A DNA stretch of 64,000 nt from Mikania micrantha (GCA_009363875.1 CM018693.1:75194028-75258027); one strand, 5' to 3'; counted from the first letter of the stretch, positions 22,735 to 36,199 are shown. Notes: generated by a model from the sequence alone, not told the origin. Numbers and translations are program-made.

Positions 22735-23427
22735 GGTATTCTTCCTTATGGCGTACATGACATATATGTGTTATTTGACACGGGTGCTACACATTCGATA
22801 GTGTCTAATCTTTTTACTCAGTACCTCATGATTACACCAACTATTCTGGAACCTGCATTGTTATTATGACTCCTGTCGGAGATTCGATTCCTATTTCACA
22901 CATGTCCTGCGATTGTCCGATTCAGATCGAATCTATTATCCGAAAGGCTGATTTATTTCCAATGCAAATAAATGATTTTGACATGATTCTGGGTATGGAT
23001 TAGTTATCCAAGCACCGAGTCACCATAGATTGTCAAACACGTCGGGTACTCTTTGGCGATCCGATGAGTCCTTTACTTGTTTATCAAGGAACTCAACTAC
23101 GTAAACCTCTGAAAATAATCTCAGCTCTCAAAGCTCAAAAGTTTCTATCACATGGTTGTGCCGGATTTCTAGCTTCAGTGAAAGTCGATACTGAAAATGA
23201 ACTTAGCATTTCAGATCATCCGATTATTTGTGAATTTCCTGACGTTTTTCCTGAAAAATTACCTGGTATCCCACCTGATTGTGAAGTTGAATTCACGATT
23301 GATCTTGTTCCTGGAGCTGAACCAATTTCCATATCACCTTACGGTATGGCACCGATGGAACTCAAGGAGTTGAAGTAACAATTAGAAGAGTTATTGGATT
23401 TAGGATTCATTCGACCTAGTGTTTCAC
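22735..23427 (+). pseudogene. Aspartic protease and start of RT (old element)
   Basis: LFDTGATHSIVS is a retropepsin active site. A frameshift near 22865 precedes MILGMD followed by a stop where Trp is usual. Then come RKPLKIISALKAQKFL, EFPDVFPEKLPGIPP and the RT entry FIRPSVS. The frame is cut at TTCAC (23423-23427) by the solo LTR and resumes at 27033 as PWGAPVLFVKKKDGT. Confidence 0.85.
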
Positions 23428-24613
23428 TGTAACATCACTGTATCTCGGGTCTATCCGTACATGCTGATTGTACAGTTAAGACCTGATATGATAATTGTTA
23501 ATGATTATGGATTAATGAATGTTATTATCACTGGTATACATATTGAGAACACATTATTAGAAGCATAAACCATGGGGAGTTTAGTTGAAATACAACTAAA
23601 CAGAACCAGAGAGTTTATTGCAGTTGAACATATGTTATAGGTTGTTGATTTGGAATGGTAGTGGTTTAGGATTCTATAACCAAAGATAGACATGGATATA
23701 ATCATGGTCTATCGAAGAGGTGGTGGGATGGTGGCTGAGGCAGTTGCGACTGACCTCTACATATGCCCTATACATAAGCCATCTTCGGTTTATCATGATT
23801 ATATCAGTGTTGAGGCTTTGGTGAGGAGAATCCGAGATTTTGGTTTGGAATTGAAAGGATTTCTGAGTTTGTTATGGTTTGGTTACTAAACATAGTCAAG
23901 GACACATGTTCATGGTTTATCGAAATAGCGGTGGGACGGTGGCTGGATAGGTTGTGACCTACTCCTACATATGCCCTATACATAAGCATATTTCGGTCTA
24001 TCACGGATGTGTCAATGATATGGTTTAGTGGGATTTGGATTGGGAAATTATAATATTCAAGATAATAAAATAATGGAAGTGTTAATTGAAAATAAATACG
24101 CGTTGGTGAGGTTACGATTATAAATTAAACGCGAATGTTATTTCAGAAATATTAACTTAATAATGTATTCGCGTGGGTGAAGATTCACACGAATAGAATT
24201 ATTAAGAATAATACTCTGAAACAATATTTTCATAAACCGTAAATCGAATCGAAATACGATATGAGCGTCGGATTCGAAAAGGTGACGATCTTTACGAATA
24301 CGTACGTAAGTAACGCATTTCGACGAGATGTCAAAATAATATATAACGGTATTAAAATAAGAAACAAGATTTAAAAATGTTTATTAGGAATCACAACCTA
24401 AGACAAACTCGAACAGATCATTTTGTTTTAAATAAATGATTTAATGAAAGTAAACGTGATAATTTTATAAAACGACGTTAAAATCATTTTATCGAAACGA
24501 AACATAATTATTAGAAAGTGTTATGTTTTAAAATATGTTTTTACAGGAAAACCGATCCTTTGATAAATTGTAACGCGAATTAAACGAGACCGAGCACGCG
24601 GGGAGAACCCGGC

Positions 24614-24620
24614 CTATAAA
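24614..24620 (+). promoter_or_regulatory. TATA box of solo LTR 1
   Basis: GGCCTATAAAAGCCC is followed by a pyrimidine-rich CTCTCT leader typical of a plant transcription start, then a donor-like GAG/GTAAAT about 210 bases downstream. Confidence 0.6.
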
Positions 24621-24997
24621 AGCCCATCCCCTCTCCTTCTTCCTCACTTTTGCAAGAATACTTTCTCTCTCTAAACTCAAATTCGTCACTCCTCTCTCTC
24701 TCTAACTTCTCTCTAAGAGAACTCCTTCGTTTCTCAACCGATTGGGGTGATTCTTGGCTCTAAACGTTCGCACAACCGAGGAGATAGTGAACCCAGAAGA
24801 AAATCTAGCATTCGGTCGACATCTTGAGGTAAATAAATGGCTTTACTTTTCTGAGTTTTGTTTATGGGAAACCCGACTTTCATCATTATTTTCACAAAAT
24901 TTTTGCAATGGTAAACCCTAAAACGAGTTAGTATTAAGCTATGGAAACCATGGAGGAACCTGCTAGGTTTAGAACAATGAGGATGATGATGCTGAAT

Positions 24998-25525
24998 AAC
25001 CGCAGGGCTGGTTCGGGAAGGAAGTCGAAGGGCCGAACCTAGCTGTCATCAGCTCAGAGCTGGCGAGCCTCCTCCTCAGCCGAACCTTCTTCTATTAACG
25101 AACCCTCCATAACTGCATGGGAGCAGCGAACCTGCATGGTGCGAACCCTTACCTGGCGAACCCCTCCTCTTTGGCCGAACCTTGCATTGCAGCAAACCCT
25201 AACTCAACCGAACCTGTAAGTTGTCACAAACCTGCATGGTGACCGAACCAGCCTCTTATTAGGCTAACCCTAGACCCACGAACCTAGGTGTTGGCCGAAC
25301 CACGCATCCTAGCCGAACCTTCTGCTGTAAATGCCGTGAGCCACAAAGCTGAGTTATGCTGGCCGAACCTAGGCTGTCACGAACCCAGGAGGTTTGTCTA
25401 AGAGGGAAGGTTAGCCGAACCCTCTATGTTGACCGAACCTAAGGCGGTTTAATCATCTTAAGCCGAACCCTAGGTTATTAAAGCCCCCTAACCAACGAAC
25501 CTATGCGGTGACCAGCGAACCTAGG
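24998..25525 (+). repeat. CGAACC keyword array in solo LTR 1
   Basis: About 19 CGAACC words (mostly GCCGAACCT or GCGAACC) in 530 bp at irregular spacing, all on one strand. The same word is dense in the unrelated long-ORF element at 50450-50670 and 54430-55290. Confidence 0.8.
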
Positions 25526-26302
25526 GTTGCAACAACTTTATTTATTGAGCTAAAGGGAGGGATTATATGAGCACACAAACATTTGGAAATGAATGAGGGA
25601 ATATAGACTCATCTAAATTCATGCATGCATGGGAGTTATAAGATGCCATTTTTTTTGTGTTATAAAAAGAATTGGTTTAACTTAAAGACTTTTATAAATG
25701 AAATAAGTTATGAAGACAATATAAGTTTGATGTCTAAAACTTGATCACATATAATAATTTAAGATAAATAGGTTAATTTGAATTAACATGCATGCATGCA
25801 ACTATGAAGGTACATATATAAAGGTGTACAAAAGTATAAAAGGTTAAAATCTTTACATCTTGTATACATTTGATGCATTACTAAAAATCATCATATATCG
25901 AGTAATTAAAACTGACGATTTTAAATTACAATTGTATGATGATCACTGATAAAATCTTAGGTGCTACAACTTAACTTAGGTTAACTAAACTTAGTTAATG
26001 AAATACTTTATGATTAAAAGCTAACACTTATGGACACCTAACGATGATCACACATATATACTTATGAACATGAAACACACGATAATTATAGGTTGATTGA
26101 GTTGTTTTGACTTCTCTTACGTGAGCGCACATTTACAAGAATACTGATTCTAAGAAATTCAGGTGAGTTCTCATAACCTCCTTTTTAAACTATTTTGTTT
26201 TCAAACTCGGAGGTGGAACATGTATACCAGATTTACATATTATTTTGATAACACATGAATGTCACCTGTTTATCATTATAATATTCATATTATTGGATTA
26301 TC

Positions 26303-26511
26303 TCGATTCCATGAGTCGTTGGGTTGACTACGGTCATACGCGATGATTGCATGTATTGTCACGTGGGTTACCACAACTCCATGAGTCGTTGCTATTGACT
26401 TCGGTCATCCGCAATGATTGCATGTATTGTCACGTGGATTGCCACAACTCCATGGGTCGTTGTCGTTGACTTCGGTCAATCGCAATGATTGCATGTATTG
26501 TCACTTATATT
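26303..26511 (+). repeat. 70-bp minisatellite in solo LTR 1
   Basis: Three units marked by ATGAGTCGTT or ATGGGTCGTT at 26311, 26381 and 26452, each with TTGACT-CGGTC and GATTGCATGTATTGTCAC. A diverged relative on the other strand lies at 49474-49660 in solo LTR 2. Confidence 0.85.
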
Positions 26512-27032
26512 ATTTGAAGACATTGATGATTGAGATTGAATATATGTGTTAGTTTATTTGGGATTATTGAAATATGTGATTATGTGTTTGTGTTTGTGTT
26601 TGGGTGTTGGATTATCTCGCAGGTGCACATGTGGATTTTCTCGGAAAATTATAAACTTTCATAAACATTTTTGAAATATAAAAACTTGTGATTACTCACC
26701 AACTACTTCGTAGTTGACACTAGATTTTTACATGTTTCAGGGAACGAGGAGAAGTAGGTAGGGCATGATAGCTCTACATCTTTTGGACATCATCACTTAG
26801 GTTCTTGGACTTGGCTAAAAAAACTGAAATTCTGAAGACTAGAGTTTAGTTAGTTTAGCTAAATCTTTTGTGTAATTGATGTAACTATCTCATGATGAAC
26901 ATGATTTTTGATGTAATTATTTTGGTTGATTAATTGTTATGTGATGATTTAATTAGATGCCCACGAGCTTATGAACAATCTACCCATCCCTCGTGGCATC
27001 CCGACGTTTCCGCCATCGGTCGGGGTGTTACA

Positions 27033-28720
27033 TTCACCATGGGGTGCACCAGTGCTATTCGTTAAGAAGAAAGATGGCACAATGAGATTGTGTATAGATT
27101 ATAGTGAGGTCAATAAGTTTACCATTCGCAATTGATATCCGTTACCTTGCATTGACGACTTGTTTGATCAACTTCAAGGTGCAAAGTGCTTTTCAAAAAT
27201 TGATCTAAGTTCTGGTTACCATAAGTTAAAAATCAAGGACTCGGATATTTCCGAATCTGCTTTTCGTACTCGATATGGCCATTACGAGTTTGTAGTGATG
27301 TCATTCGGATTAACCAATGCTCCAGCCGTGTTCATGGATTTGATGAACAAGGTGTTTCATGACTTTCTTGACAAGTTTGTCATCGTATTCATCGATGATA
27401 TTCTTTTATACTCGAAAAGTAAGAAAGAACATGAAGAACATCTTCGAGCAATACTTGAAATCTTATGAAAGAAGAAACTATATGCAAAATTTTCAAAGTG
27501 CGACTTCTAGCTTGACAAAGTTGTATTTTTGGGTCATGTAATTTCTGCTGATGGAATCATGATGGACCCAGAAAATATTGAAGCTATCACTAAATGGCCT
27601 ACGCCTACCTCGATCACAGAATTCCGAAGCTTTTTAGGCCTAGCAGGCTATTATCGTAGATTTGTCGAAGGATTCTCAAAGATCGTTTTACCTCTTACAC
27701 AACTGCTGAGAAAAGGAGCCAAGTATTCTTGAAATGATGAGCATGAGAAGAGTTTCTAAGAATTGAAGAATAGATTGGTATCTGCCCCGATTCTCAGTTT
27801 ACCTTCGGGCACAGGCGGCTACCAAATTTATAGTGACACTTCTAAGAAAGGATTAGGTTGTGTGTTGATGCAACACGGTCAGGTTATTACTTGTGCTTCT
27901 CGGCAATTGAAACCTTATGAAGTTAATTATCCAACACATGATCTCGAGCTAGCTGCTGTTATATTTGCACTGAAGATCTGGAGACATTACTTATACGGAG
28001 ATTCTTGTGACATTTTCATCGATCACAAGAGCTTTAAGTATATCTTCACTCAGAAAGAGTTAAACATGCGTTAGAGACGTTGCTTAGAATTGTTGAAGGA
28101 CTACGATGCAAATATTCAATATCAGCCAGGAAAGGCTAATGTTGTTGCTGATGCCCTTAGACGAAAAAGTTCAGGGATGATATCATCTTTGCAATTACAA
28201 CGAGAGATTATTAATGATCTTGAAAGACTGAATATTGGCTTTCAAGTACGTAACTCAGATGGGTACCTTGCTAAATTTCAGATCGAGTCTGATTTAATCT
28301 CTCGAATTAAAGAAGCTCAAAAAGAAGACGGTGAATTGTGGGCGATAATAGAGAACTTAGAGACAGGGAAACAATCTGAGTTCAGGATAGATGAAAATGG
28401 AGTTATATGGTGTGACAAACGACTATGTGTTCCTGATATTACAGTACTTCAGGAATCATTATTATCTGAGGCACATAGTTCACTATTTTCTATTCATCAT
28501 GGATCAACAAAGATGTATCAAAATCTTTGGCAACATTTTTTGGTGGAACGGAATGAAAGAAGACGTAGCAAAATATGTTAGTCATTGTCTTACTTGTTAA
28601 CAAGTAAAGATTGAACATCAACGAGCAAGTGGTCTACTTCAGCCACTTGATATTCCACTATGAAAATATGATGATATATCCATGGATTTTGTTACCTGAT
28701 TACCGAAGACATTTAGGAAG
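27033..28720 (+). pseudogene. RT, RNase H and integrase zinc region (old element)
   Basis: Clear RT blocks LFDQLQGAKCFSKIDLSSGY and VIVFIDDILLYSK, then FRSFLGLAGYYRRF, RNase H YSDTSKKGLGCVLM (Thr replacing the usual Ala) and GKANVVADALRRK, then integrase HHGSTKMYQNLW and VSHCLTC. At least six stops (for example near 27136, 27466, 27730 and 28074) and a frameshift near 28535 destroy it. It is cut at AATGA (28721-28725) by the next LTR. Confidence 0.9.
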
Positions 28721-28725
28721 AATGA

Positions 28726-31700
28726 CGTGACAACCGGTACCAAATCGTCCGGCAATCCGTACGGTATGTGTACTTTCACAATGACTATGTGTAAATAACT
28801 ATGTGTGAATAACTATGTGAGAATGACTATGTGTGGAAAACTATGTGTTAAACAGTTGTGAGACAACAGGGCTATAAAACATATGACAGTTGTATGTATT
28901 TTGATGAAAATCGAAATACAGAAATACAACTAATAATGAGAAGTAACAAGTGTGAGAACAAATGACAAAAACATATCGGTTGCGATCTGATTTCCATAAA
29001 TAACAGAAATCAGATAGCCGATAATTCAGTGTGAAAAACAAGGAGAAAACAATATAACTATGTGCAAATAGGTAAGTTTAGTTGAGTCCGTTAGTGAGAA
29101 GGTCCAATTCAAAACAATGTTTCAGTATCATTTACGAATGCTAAACTGACAGTGTGTTTGCGTGGGTGACGATTCACACAAAAAAATCTGTGGGTTTAAC
29201 GTTCTGAATGATACTTGAAAGTAGAAAACAAAATCAGAAAGTAAAGCTATCGTCGTGTTCGTTCGGGTGATGATTCGAACGAATACGCGCGAAGGTGATA
29301 CGATGTGACGAAACGTTAAAAATAAACGTTTTCGAAACAATAAAATAAGAAAAATAAATTTGAGAAATTAATTAGGAATTTCAACGTTAAAAAGAATAAA
29401 ATAAAATTATTTTATTTAAAGTATGAAAAATACGCGTTACGTTTCGTAAGCGTAACGTAAATGTAAAACCAAACAAAGAACTGAACGACTGTATGCCTTA
29501 TCATGTTAATGTTAATGACTGTGAGATTATAACAGTTATTACTGTTAGACTATATCTATGATTCCTATGAATTCATAACTGTTATTCCTTTGAGACAATA
29601 TTTGTGAATTCTAAGAGATAAGACTATTATTCCTCTGTGATTACAACTGTAATCCTTTTGGAGGTATACATGTTGTTCCTGTTGAATTATTCTATTAATT
29701 CCAAGGAAATTAGAACTGCTATTCCTTTGGGAATATTACAGTTAACTTTAAGAGATTAGATCTGTTATTCCTATGATACCATGTGTGTTATTTCTATGAG
29801 ATTCCTAAGAGATTATGATCATGAGGTTATGAGTTGATTTCTATGGGATGAGGACTATAAGAACTCTTTTGATTTTTAGCCAGCCTATTCCAACTCTATC
29901 ATTTCTGACAGGGGTAATAAGATTATGGTAGTGTCTGCTAATTATCTCACCACTTCTATTCTGTGGACTGGCAGACTGAGTGACTGACCTCAATCAAGTC
30001 ACAGGCTGGTGGCAAATAGCTGTGAGGTCTTGGGGAAAACTAATGGATAGAAATGAATTGAGAACATTGTGGTTTGCCTTTGTGGTGGCTAAAGTGCTCA
30101 ATTAAATTCTATAGATCAATTGGGATATAACTACGTGTCAGACTTACTCTCACTTCCTAATCAGATGTGAGTAATAGTAAGTTCCAATAAAACTTAAAGA
30201 GTATACTACCCCTGATAACTATGGTAACACCACCATTTATAACTGTGGTAATCCACCATTTATAATTGTGGATGTCACACCCCGAGTCGGCGGGCTGGAT
30301 CGACTATCCTGTCGGGCGGAAGGTTCTTGGGGCGGGATATCATGTGATAATCATAGTGATTAGATTGTTTACATGGCACATGATATATCATTAGAAATGC
30401 TAACATGACATTGATATAGAATTACAAAGTTAAATTACACAATACATGTTCATAATTTAACTAAGAAAATCTACCCAAAAAGAATCATTGAGTTTCTATC
30501 TTGTATCTGTACAATATTTACAAAAGATGATTCAAAGTTATGTCATTCAGAGATATGCACAACACAAAAGTAAGCTAGGTCTTCTCTAAAGTCCACTAGC
30601 TTATGCACTGATGTCTGGTGACTAAACCTGTTCGTCACCTAAGAAAACATGCATTTAAACAAAGTTAACACTAGGTTGGTGAGTTCATAAGTTTAGTTAT
30701 TAAATACTATTTGATTTATTTTCATAATACTGTATCCCACAAAAGTTATAATTGTTCTCATTTGGCATTAACCTTTCCTAATGTCCTCTCTATAGATACA
30801 CCTACATATAGGGTATCGCCCAGTCAAGCATGCTTATATATAGGGCATACACATCACGAATGAAGCCGCCAGCCCACCGCACACTTAACCGAACTCAATA
30901 CCACCTGTATTATAGCTATGAATACCCATTTCATCACACATAGGCTTTATCACCATTAGAATTTCCCATATGATAATTCATTATTTCATAATGATATTAA
31001 CATAGCATAATAGGTTTCTAAAAGAGTACAAATCTTCACAGTTATAAATGGTGGTATACTCGTTAAGTTCTAATGAGTAAGAATATGCACTGTTATAACT
31101 GGTGGATTACCACATTTATAAATGGTGATGTTACCATAGTTATCAGGGGAGGTATACTCTTTAAGTTTCATTGGAACTTACTATTACTCACATCTGATTA
31201 AGAAGTGAGAGTAAGTCTGACGTGTAGTTCTATCCCAATTGATCTATAGAATTTAATTGACCACAATGTTCTCAATTCATTTCTATCCATTAGTTTTCCC
31301 CAAGACCTCACAGCTATCTGCCACCAGCCTGTGACTTGATTGAGGTCAGTTACTCAGTCTGCCATTCCACAGAATAGAAGTGGTGAGATTATAAGCAAAC
31401 ACTATCGTACTCTTATCACCCGTGTCAGAAATGATAGAGTTGGAATAGGCTGGCTAAAAATCAAAAGAGTTCTTATAGTCCTCATCCCATAGAAATCAAA
31501 TCATAACCTCATGATCATAATCTCTGAGGAATCTCATAGAAATAACACACATTGTATCATAGGAATAACAGATCTAATCTCTTAGAGTTAACTGTAATAT
31601 TCCCACAGGAAGAGCAGTTGTAATTTCCTTGGAATTAATAGAATAATTCAACAGGAATAACATGTATACCTCCAAAAGGATTACAGTTGTAATCACAGAG

Positions 31701-32373
31701 GAGTAATAGTCTTATCTCTTAGAATTCACAAATATTGTCTCAAAGGAATAACAGTTATGAATTCATAGGAATCATAGATATAGTCTGACAGTAATAATTG
31801 TTATAATCTCACTGTCATTAACATTAACATGATAAGGCATACAATTGTAATATAAAATACAACCTTATTATCATAAAGTGTACTAAAACATTTAAGAAAA
31901 TGTTTTAGCATGTTCTCAACCCCGCAGTTAAATCAAAAGATTAGTAAAAAGGGGCATATGAACTCACCAACCTAGTGTTGACTTCGTTTAAATGCATGTT
32001 TTCTTAGGTGACGAACATGTTAAGTCACCAGACATCAGGGCATAAGCTAGTGTACTTTAGAGAAGACCTAGCTTACTTTTGTGTTGTGCATATCTCTGAA
32101 TGACATAACTTTGAATCATCTTTTGTAAATCTTGTGCAGATTCAAGAAAGAAACTCAATGATTCTTTTTGGGTACATTTACTTAGTTAAATTATGAACAT
32201 GTATTGTCTAATTGAACTTTGTAATTTTGTATCAATTTCAAGTTAGCATTTCTCATTATATAGCATGTGCCATGTAAACAATCTGATCACTATGATTATC
32301 ACACAATATCGTGCCCTGAGAACCTTCCGCCCGACGGGAAAGTTGATCTAGCCCGCTGGCTCGGGGTGTGACA
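28726..32373. mobile_element. Rearranged LTR with inverted internal duplication, duplication AATGA
   Basis: Inserted in integrase codons with AATGA at 28721-28725 and 32374-32378. The left end CGTGACAACCGG is probably a mutated TGTGACAACC; the right end is GGGGTGTGACA. A second, antisense LTR terminus TGTCACACCCCGAG lies inside at 30273. Two inverted pairs run in the order A-B-A'-B': 29491-30272 with 31087-31842, and 30273-30688 with 31957-32373. The B' junction lies in the short word TGAACTCACC that also occurs at the other donor-like position. I infer one LTR inserted head-on into another of the same family, followed by loss of the middle parts. Confidence 0.75.
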
Positions 32374-33375
32374 AATGATGCTATATGGGTCATTGTTGAT
32401 AGATTGTCCAAGTCAACTCATTTTCTTCCCATTCAGCAAGGACATTTGGTTAGCAAGTTATCCGAAATATATACACAAGAAATTATCAGATTACACGGTA
32501 CTCCAGTTTCTATCATATCGGATAAAGATCCGAGGTTTACGTCTCATTTCTGGAAAGGTTTACAATATGCTTGGGTACTAGACTAAGGTTAGTACTGCTT
32601 TCCACCCTCAAACTAATGATCAACCAGAACGTACAATTCAGAAACTCGAAGACATGTTGCGAGCGTGTGCCTTAGAGTGGATTGGAAACTGGGATGAGTA
32701 TTTGTGTTAAGTTGAGTTTGCTTACATTAATAGTTGGCAAGCTAGTACTGGCATGGCACCATTTGAATTATTATATGGTCGCAAATGCCGAGCACCAATC
32801 TGTTGGGATGTAGTTGGTGAGAAAACAATTGAAGGACCTGAACTGGTTCAGATTACCAATGAGAAAGTCACCATTGCTCGTGAATGTTTAAAAGAAGCTC
32901 AAAGTAGATAAAAGAGTTATGAGGATAAACATCGACTTACATTAGAATTTAAAGTTGGTGATATAGTATTTCTCAAAGTTTCGCCTTGTAGAGGTGCCCG
33001 TCGTTTCGGACTTAAAGGAAAACTCAGTCCAAGATTTATCGGACCATTTGTAATTCTAGAACGAGTTGGCGAAGTTTCATATCGTCTAGCATTACCACCA
33101 CAACTATCTCACGTCCATAACGTCTTTCATGTATCCTTATTACGAGGGTATAATTATCATCCTTTACACGTAGTTAATTGTCCAATTTCGGATATCCATG
33201 ATGATCTCTCATACGAGGAAGTACCGGAAGAGATTCTCGACCGTCAAGAAAGAGTTATGCGTAGAAAAACAATTCCATTTGTTAAAATTCTGTGGAAGAA
33301 TCATTTGGAACGTGAAGCAACTTGGGAGTTAGAGGAGGTGATTCGCACGCAATATCCGAATTTATTTGAAACTTA
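32374..33375 (+). pseudogene. Integrase core and chromodomain-like tail (old element)
   Basis: Resumes as NDAIWVIVDRLSKSTHFLP, then SDKDPRFTSHFW, a frameshift near 32575, FHPQTNDQPERTIQKLEDML, PFELLYGRKCRAPICW, GPFVILERVGEVSYRLALP and the chromodomain-like end KILWKNHLEREATWELEE. Stops near 32708 and 32909. Ends at a TAA at 33373. Confidence 0.9.
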
Positions 33376-33532
33376 AACTACGTGTGATTGTTTACCTTAA
33401 TATATGTATTAGTTAACTATTTCTACAAGTTGTCATCTGAAATTCTGTAATAAAATCAGTACAAAGTTTTAAACTAATAAGTCGATATATCTGGAAATAA
33501 ACAGTTCTGTAAACCCTGAAATTTCGAGGACG
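33376..33532 (+). other. 3' untranslated spacer of the old element
   Basis: AT-rich sequence between the pol stop and PPT, ending with the TTTCGAGGACGAAATTT block seen in the other Tekay-type elements. No ORF. Confidence 0.6.
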
Positions 33533-33556
33533 AAATTTTTTTTAGGGGGGTAGAAT
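33533..33556 (+). other. Polypurine tract region of the old element
   Basis: TTTTTTTTAGGGGGGTAGAAT directly precedes the 3' LTR start at 33557. Confidence 0.7.
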
Positions 33557-36199
33557 TATAACACCCGTAAAAATATAACAAACAAATAAATAAAATTATA
33601 TATATAGAAAGAAAATAATTATTAAATAATAAAAACTCAATAAAAGAAATCGAACGATTAAGAATGTTCCGACAAATTAAATTACAAGTTTCGAAAAAAA
33701 ACAAATAAAAATAAATAACGACTTAATACCTGAACTATTTAATTTAAGAAACTTCGACTCGGTTATTATAAACAATCTGAAAAGAACGATATGATCATAT
33801 GCCGTAACATTTACAATGAAAGTTTTATTTAATATCATTCGCATAATATCCATAATTGTGTCCAACCACATTAGAATTTTATTTAGAAACTGACTCATAA
33901 CCGAACCATAATATAATTCGATTTATTATGTAATTTATTACGTACGAAAAAAACAAAACACCGAAACTTCCTTAGGAAGATTAGTGAACCGACTTACATA
34001 TTATATATATATATATATAATTGTGTTGAAAGTACAAATGAAACCATACTAAAGAAAAACGAGCAATATATATATATATATTTCGTATCGTTTGGTGGTC
34101 GGAACTATTAACTGCGCAGCAACAAAACACCATCATAGGCACCGCCTTCACAACACGTTACATCCGGAAGAGAAGCCAAAGTTGGAGGGCTTCAGGTCAC
34201 AATTTGTAGCCAATTTTCTGATCACGAGTACCATTTCGATCTCGGTTTACGGTTAATTCTCAAGCCATTGAGAGGTAGATTTTTATCTATTTTGAATATA
34301 TTAAGTTCTGTGAATTCAAGGGTCTAGTTTATGGATGTGTTTTCTTGATAATCTTAAGTTCAAAACCCTCAATCGCTTAGGCATTCGGGTGGGTTTGTAA
34401 CGTGTAAAGCCGGTAGTACTAATCTAAAAATAATAAGATATATATAATAAAATGATACCAGGAAATGGTTATGGTTATTAACCTGGTGATTGTAGTTCTT
34501 TCGATGAAGAAGAAAACCTTAATAATAGGCAACAACTTAAACAAAGAAATAGAAAGTCACTGTTTGCATATTATCTAATATTCATGTCATTCATTTTAAC
34601 CACAAAATGACATTATGCAGTGATTCATTTATTTGTAATGTGAATTAACTTAATATTTGATAACTTGTTTACCAATTTAATTGCAATAAAATTACATTCG
34701 TTAAATTAATTTATGTAGTATATGAAAGTTTTTTTTTTCTTTTCATTAAATCATTTTAAATAACCTATATACTTTAGTTATAGAGACTGTTAATCTAATA
34801 TATAAATTTTATTAAGTTGGTTTATACACACACTCACCCATACATATAGAAAAAACATCAATCGTATATGCAATTTTATTTAAATATCCATCCGCTTAAG
34901 TAATTATTCACGCAACTGATAAAGGAACTTTTGTACGAAATCAATAAATTATAAATAAAAAAATGAACGACTTTATAAAATAAACTGATTCAATCGGTTA
35001 AACGTTAAAACGGTCAAAGCAAAATTTAAATGATTAAGTATACGAATCAAAATTCGTTTAACTAACGTGAAATCATACAAAAACACGGATTTCTGAATCG
35101 TCGGGAAATTTGATTACATGTGTATTTATTGTAGAATACTTGCTGATTTAATTACTAAGATTCAGGTACGGATTCTGTTTATTTAAATTATAGTATTTTC
35201 TGTTCTGTAATCTGTTTCTGTAAACCGAATCTGTAATCATTAAATTTTGTTTCCGTATTGTTCTGATTTCTAATTAACATGATATGATATCATATTTCCT
35301 TGTGTTGTTTATCATGCAATAAATATAAATTATGTTGTACTCATTATTGCATGATCCAATTATGAGATTATTTGGTAGTTTATCTACCCTACTAAACCTA
35401 CCGAACGTTCTGAAACTGTATTCTGTTACCCGAGCATGCCCCTACCTGTAAGGATGACTACAGGCCCATTATGGCGGCAACCATAATGTGGAACCGTCCG
35501 TGATGGTTAGTTGAGTTCACGACGTCTCCATTAGTCCTATGATAGTAGATTGTGCACCTGCTGAATTATGGGGAGGCGTATGGACTGGTCCTAGGATATT
35601 TTAAACTGTACATTTCTGATTTCTGGGGGATAGTGTTGTGTATGCCAACAAGCATTATCTCATGTGTTTGGTAAGTGGGAGCCATGAGCCTTACACTTAT
35701 TATGTGTATAGATCGGCTCGTGGTATATTCCGATTCTATTAATTCTGACTTATAATATAACATGTGTTATTGTTTTTGAAAGGTTATATTTTATCAAAGT
35801 TAGACCACTGATTACTGTTCTGTTTCTGACCATGATTATATTTTCATTTGAATTTACATATTCTTCACCACATTCTGAACTTCTTTATTACTGTTGTTTT
35901 CCGGTACTGAGCATTTTTTGGCTCAGCCGTATTTGTTTTTGTGGTGTTATCTTTATTGTGTAGGTAATCAAGGAAACCAGGTGGGAAACTTCTGAGTGTA
36001 AATCAGAGCTAAATCTGAATACTTTTTATCTGTAATAAATGTGAAGATCAAGACTTAAAACTTAAATAGTTGTTTTGTTATGTTTAATTTGTAACTTAAG
36101 ACTGATGTATTTATGTTTGAAATACATTTGGTATTGTTGCATTTACTTCTGATTCTGTATACATGACACGTCAGTCCTGAATTGGGTTGGGGTGTCGCA
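33557..36199 (+). repeat. 3' LTR of the old element, about 2643 bp
   Basis: Starts TATAACACCCG (TG decayed to TA) and ends GGTTGGGGTGTCGCA. A donor-like GAGAG/GTAGATTTT lies at 34275 and an acceptor-like TTGTGTAG near 35963. (TA)n microsatellites lie near 34002-34020 and 34066-34082. The 5' partner is outside the window, so divergence cannot be measured. Confidence 0.75.

Larger units (their letters stand above)
23428..27032 (+). mobile_element. Solo LTR 1, 3605 bp, duplication TTCAC
   Basis: Runs from TGTAACATCACTG to GGGGTGTTACA with perfect TTCAC copies at 23423-23427 and 27033-27037, inside RT codons. In sense: TATA box CCTATAAAAG (24614-24620), donor-like TTGAG/GTAAATAA (24829), CGAACC-dense block (24998-25525), donor-like TTCAG/GTGAGTTC (26163), 70-bp repeats (26303-26511) and acceptor-like ACATGTTTCAG (26740). 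No internal domain remains, so it arose by LTR-LTR recombination. It is homologous at both ends to 48911-57581. Confidence 0.95.
21795..36199 (+). mobile_element. Old degraded plus-strand Tekay-type element hosting three insertions
   Basis: Gag, protease, RT, RNase H, integrase, chromodomain-like tail, PPT and 3' LTR follow in order. They are split by the outer element (at 21794), a solo LTR (23428-27032) and a rearranged LTR (28726-32373). Removing the last two at their 5-bp duplications rejoins coding sequence exactly. Many stops and frameshifts show it is long dead. Its gag start and 5' LTR lie left of the window, beyond the outer element. Confidence 0.9.

Noticed and set aside
28726..32373. 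Foldback element or MITE
   Set aside because: The inverted arms are LTR sequence with recognisable LTR termini and the arms are interleaved, so a rearranged LTR explains it.
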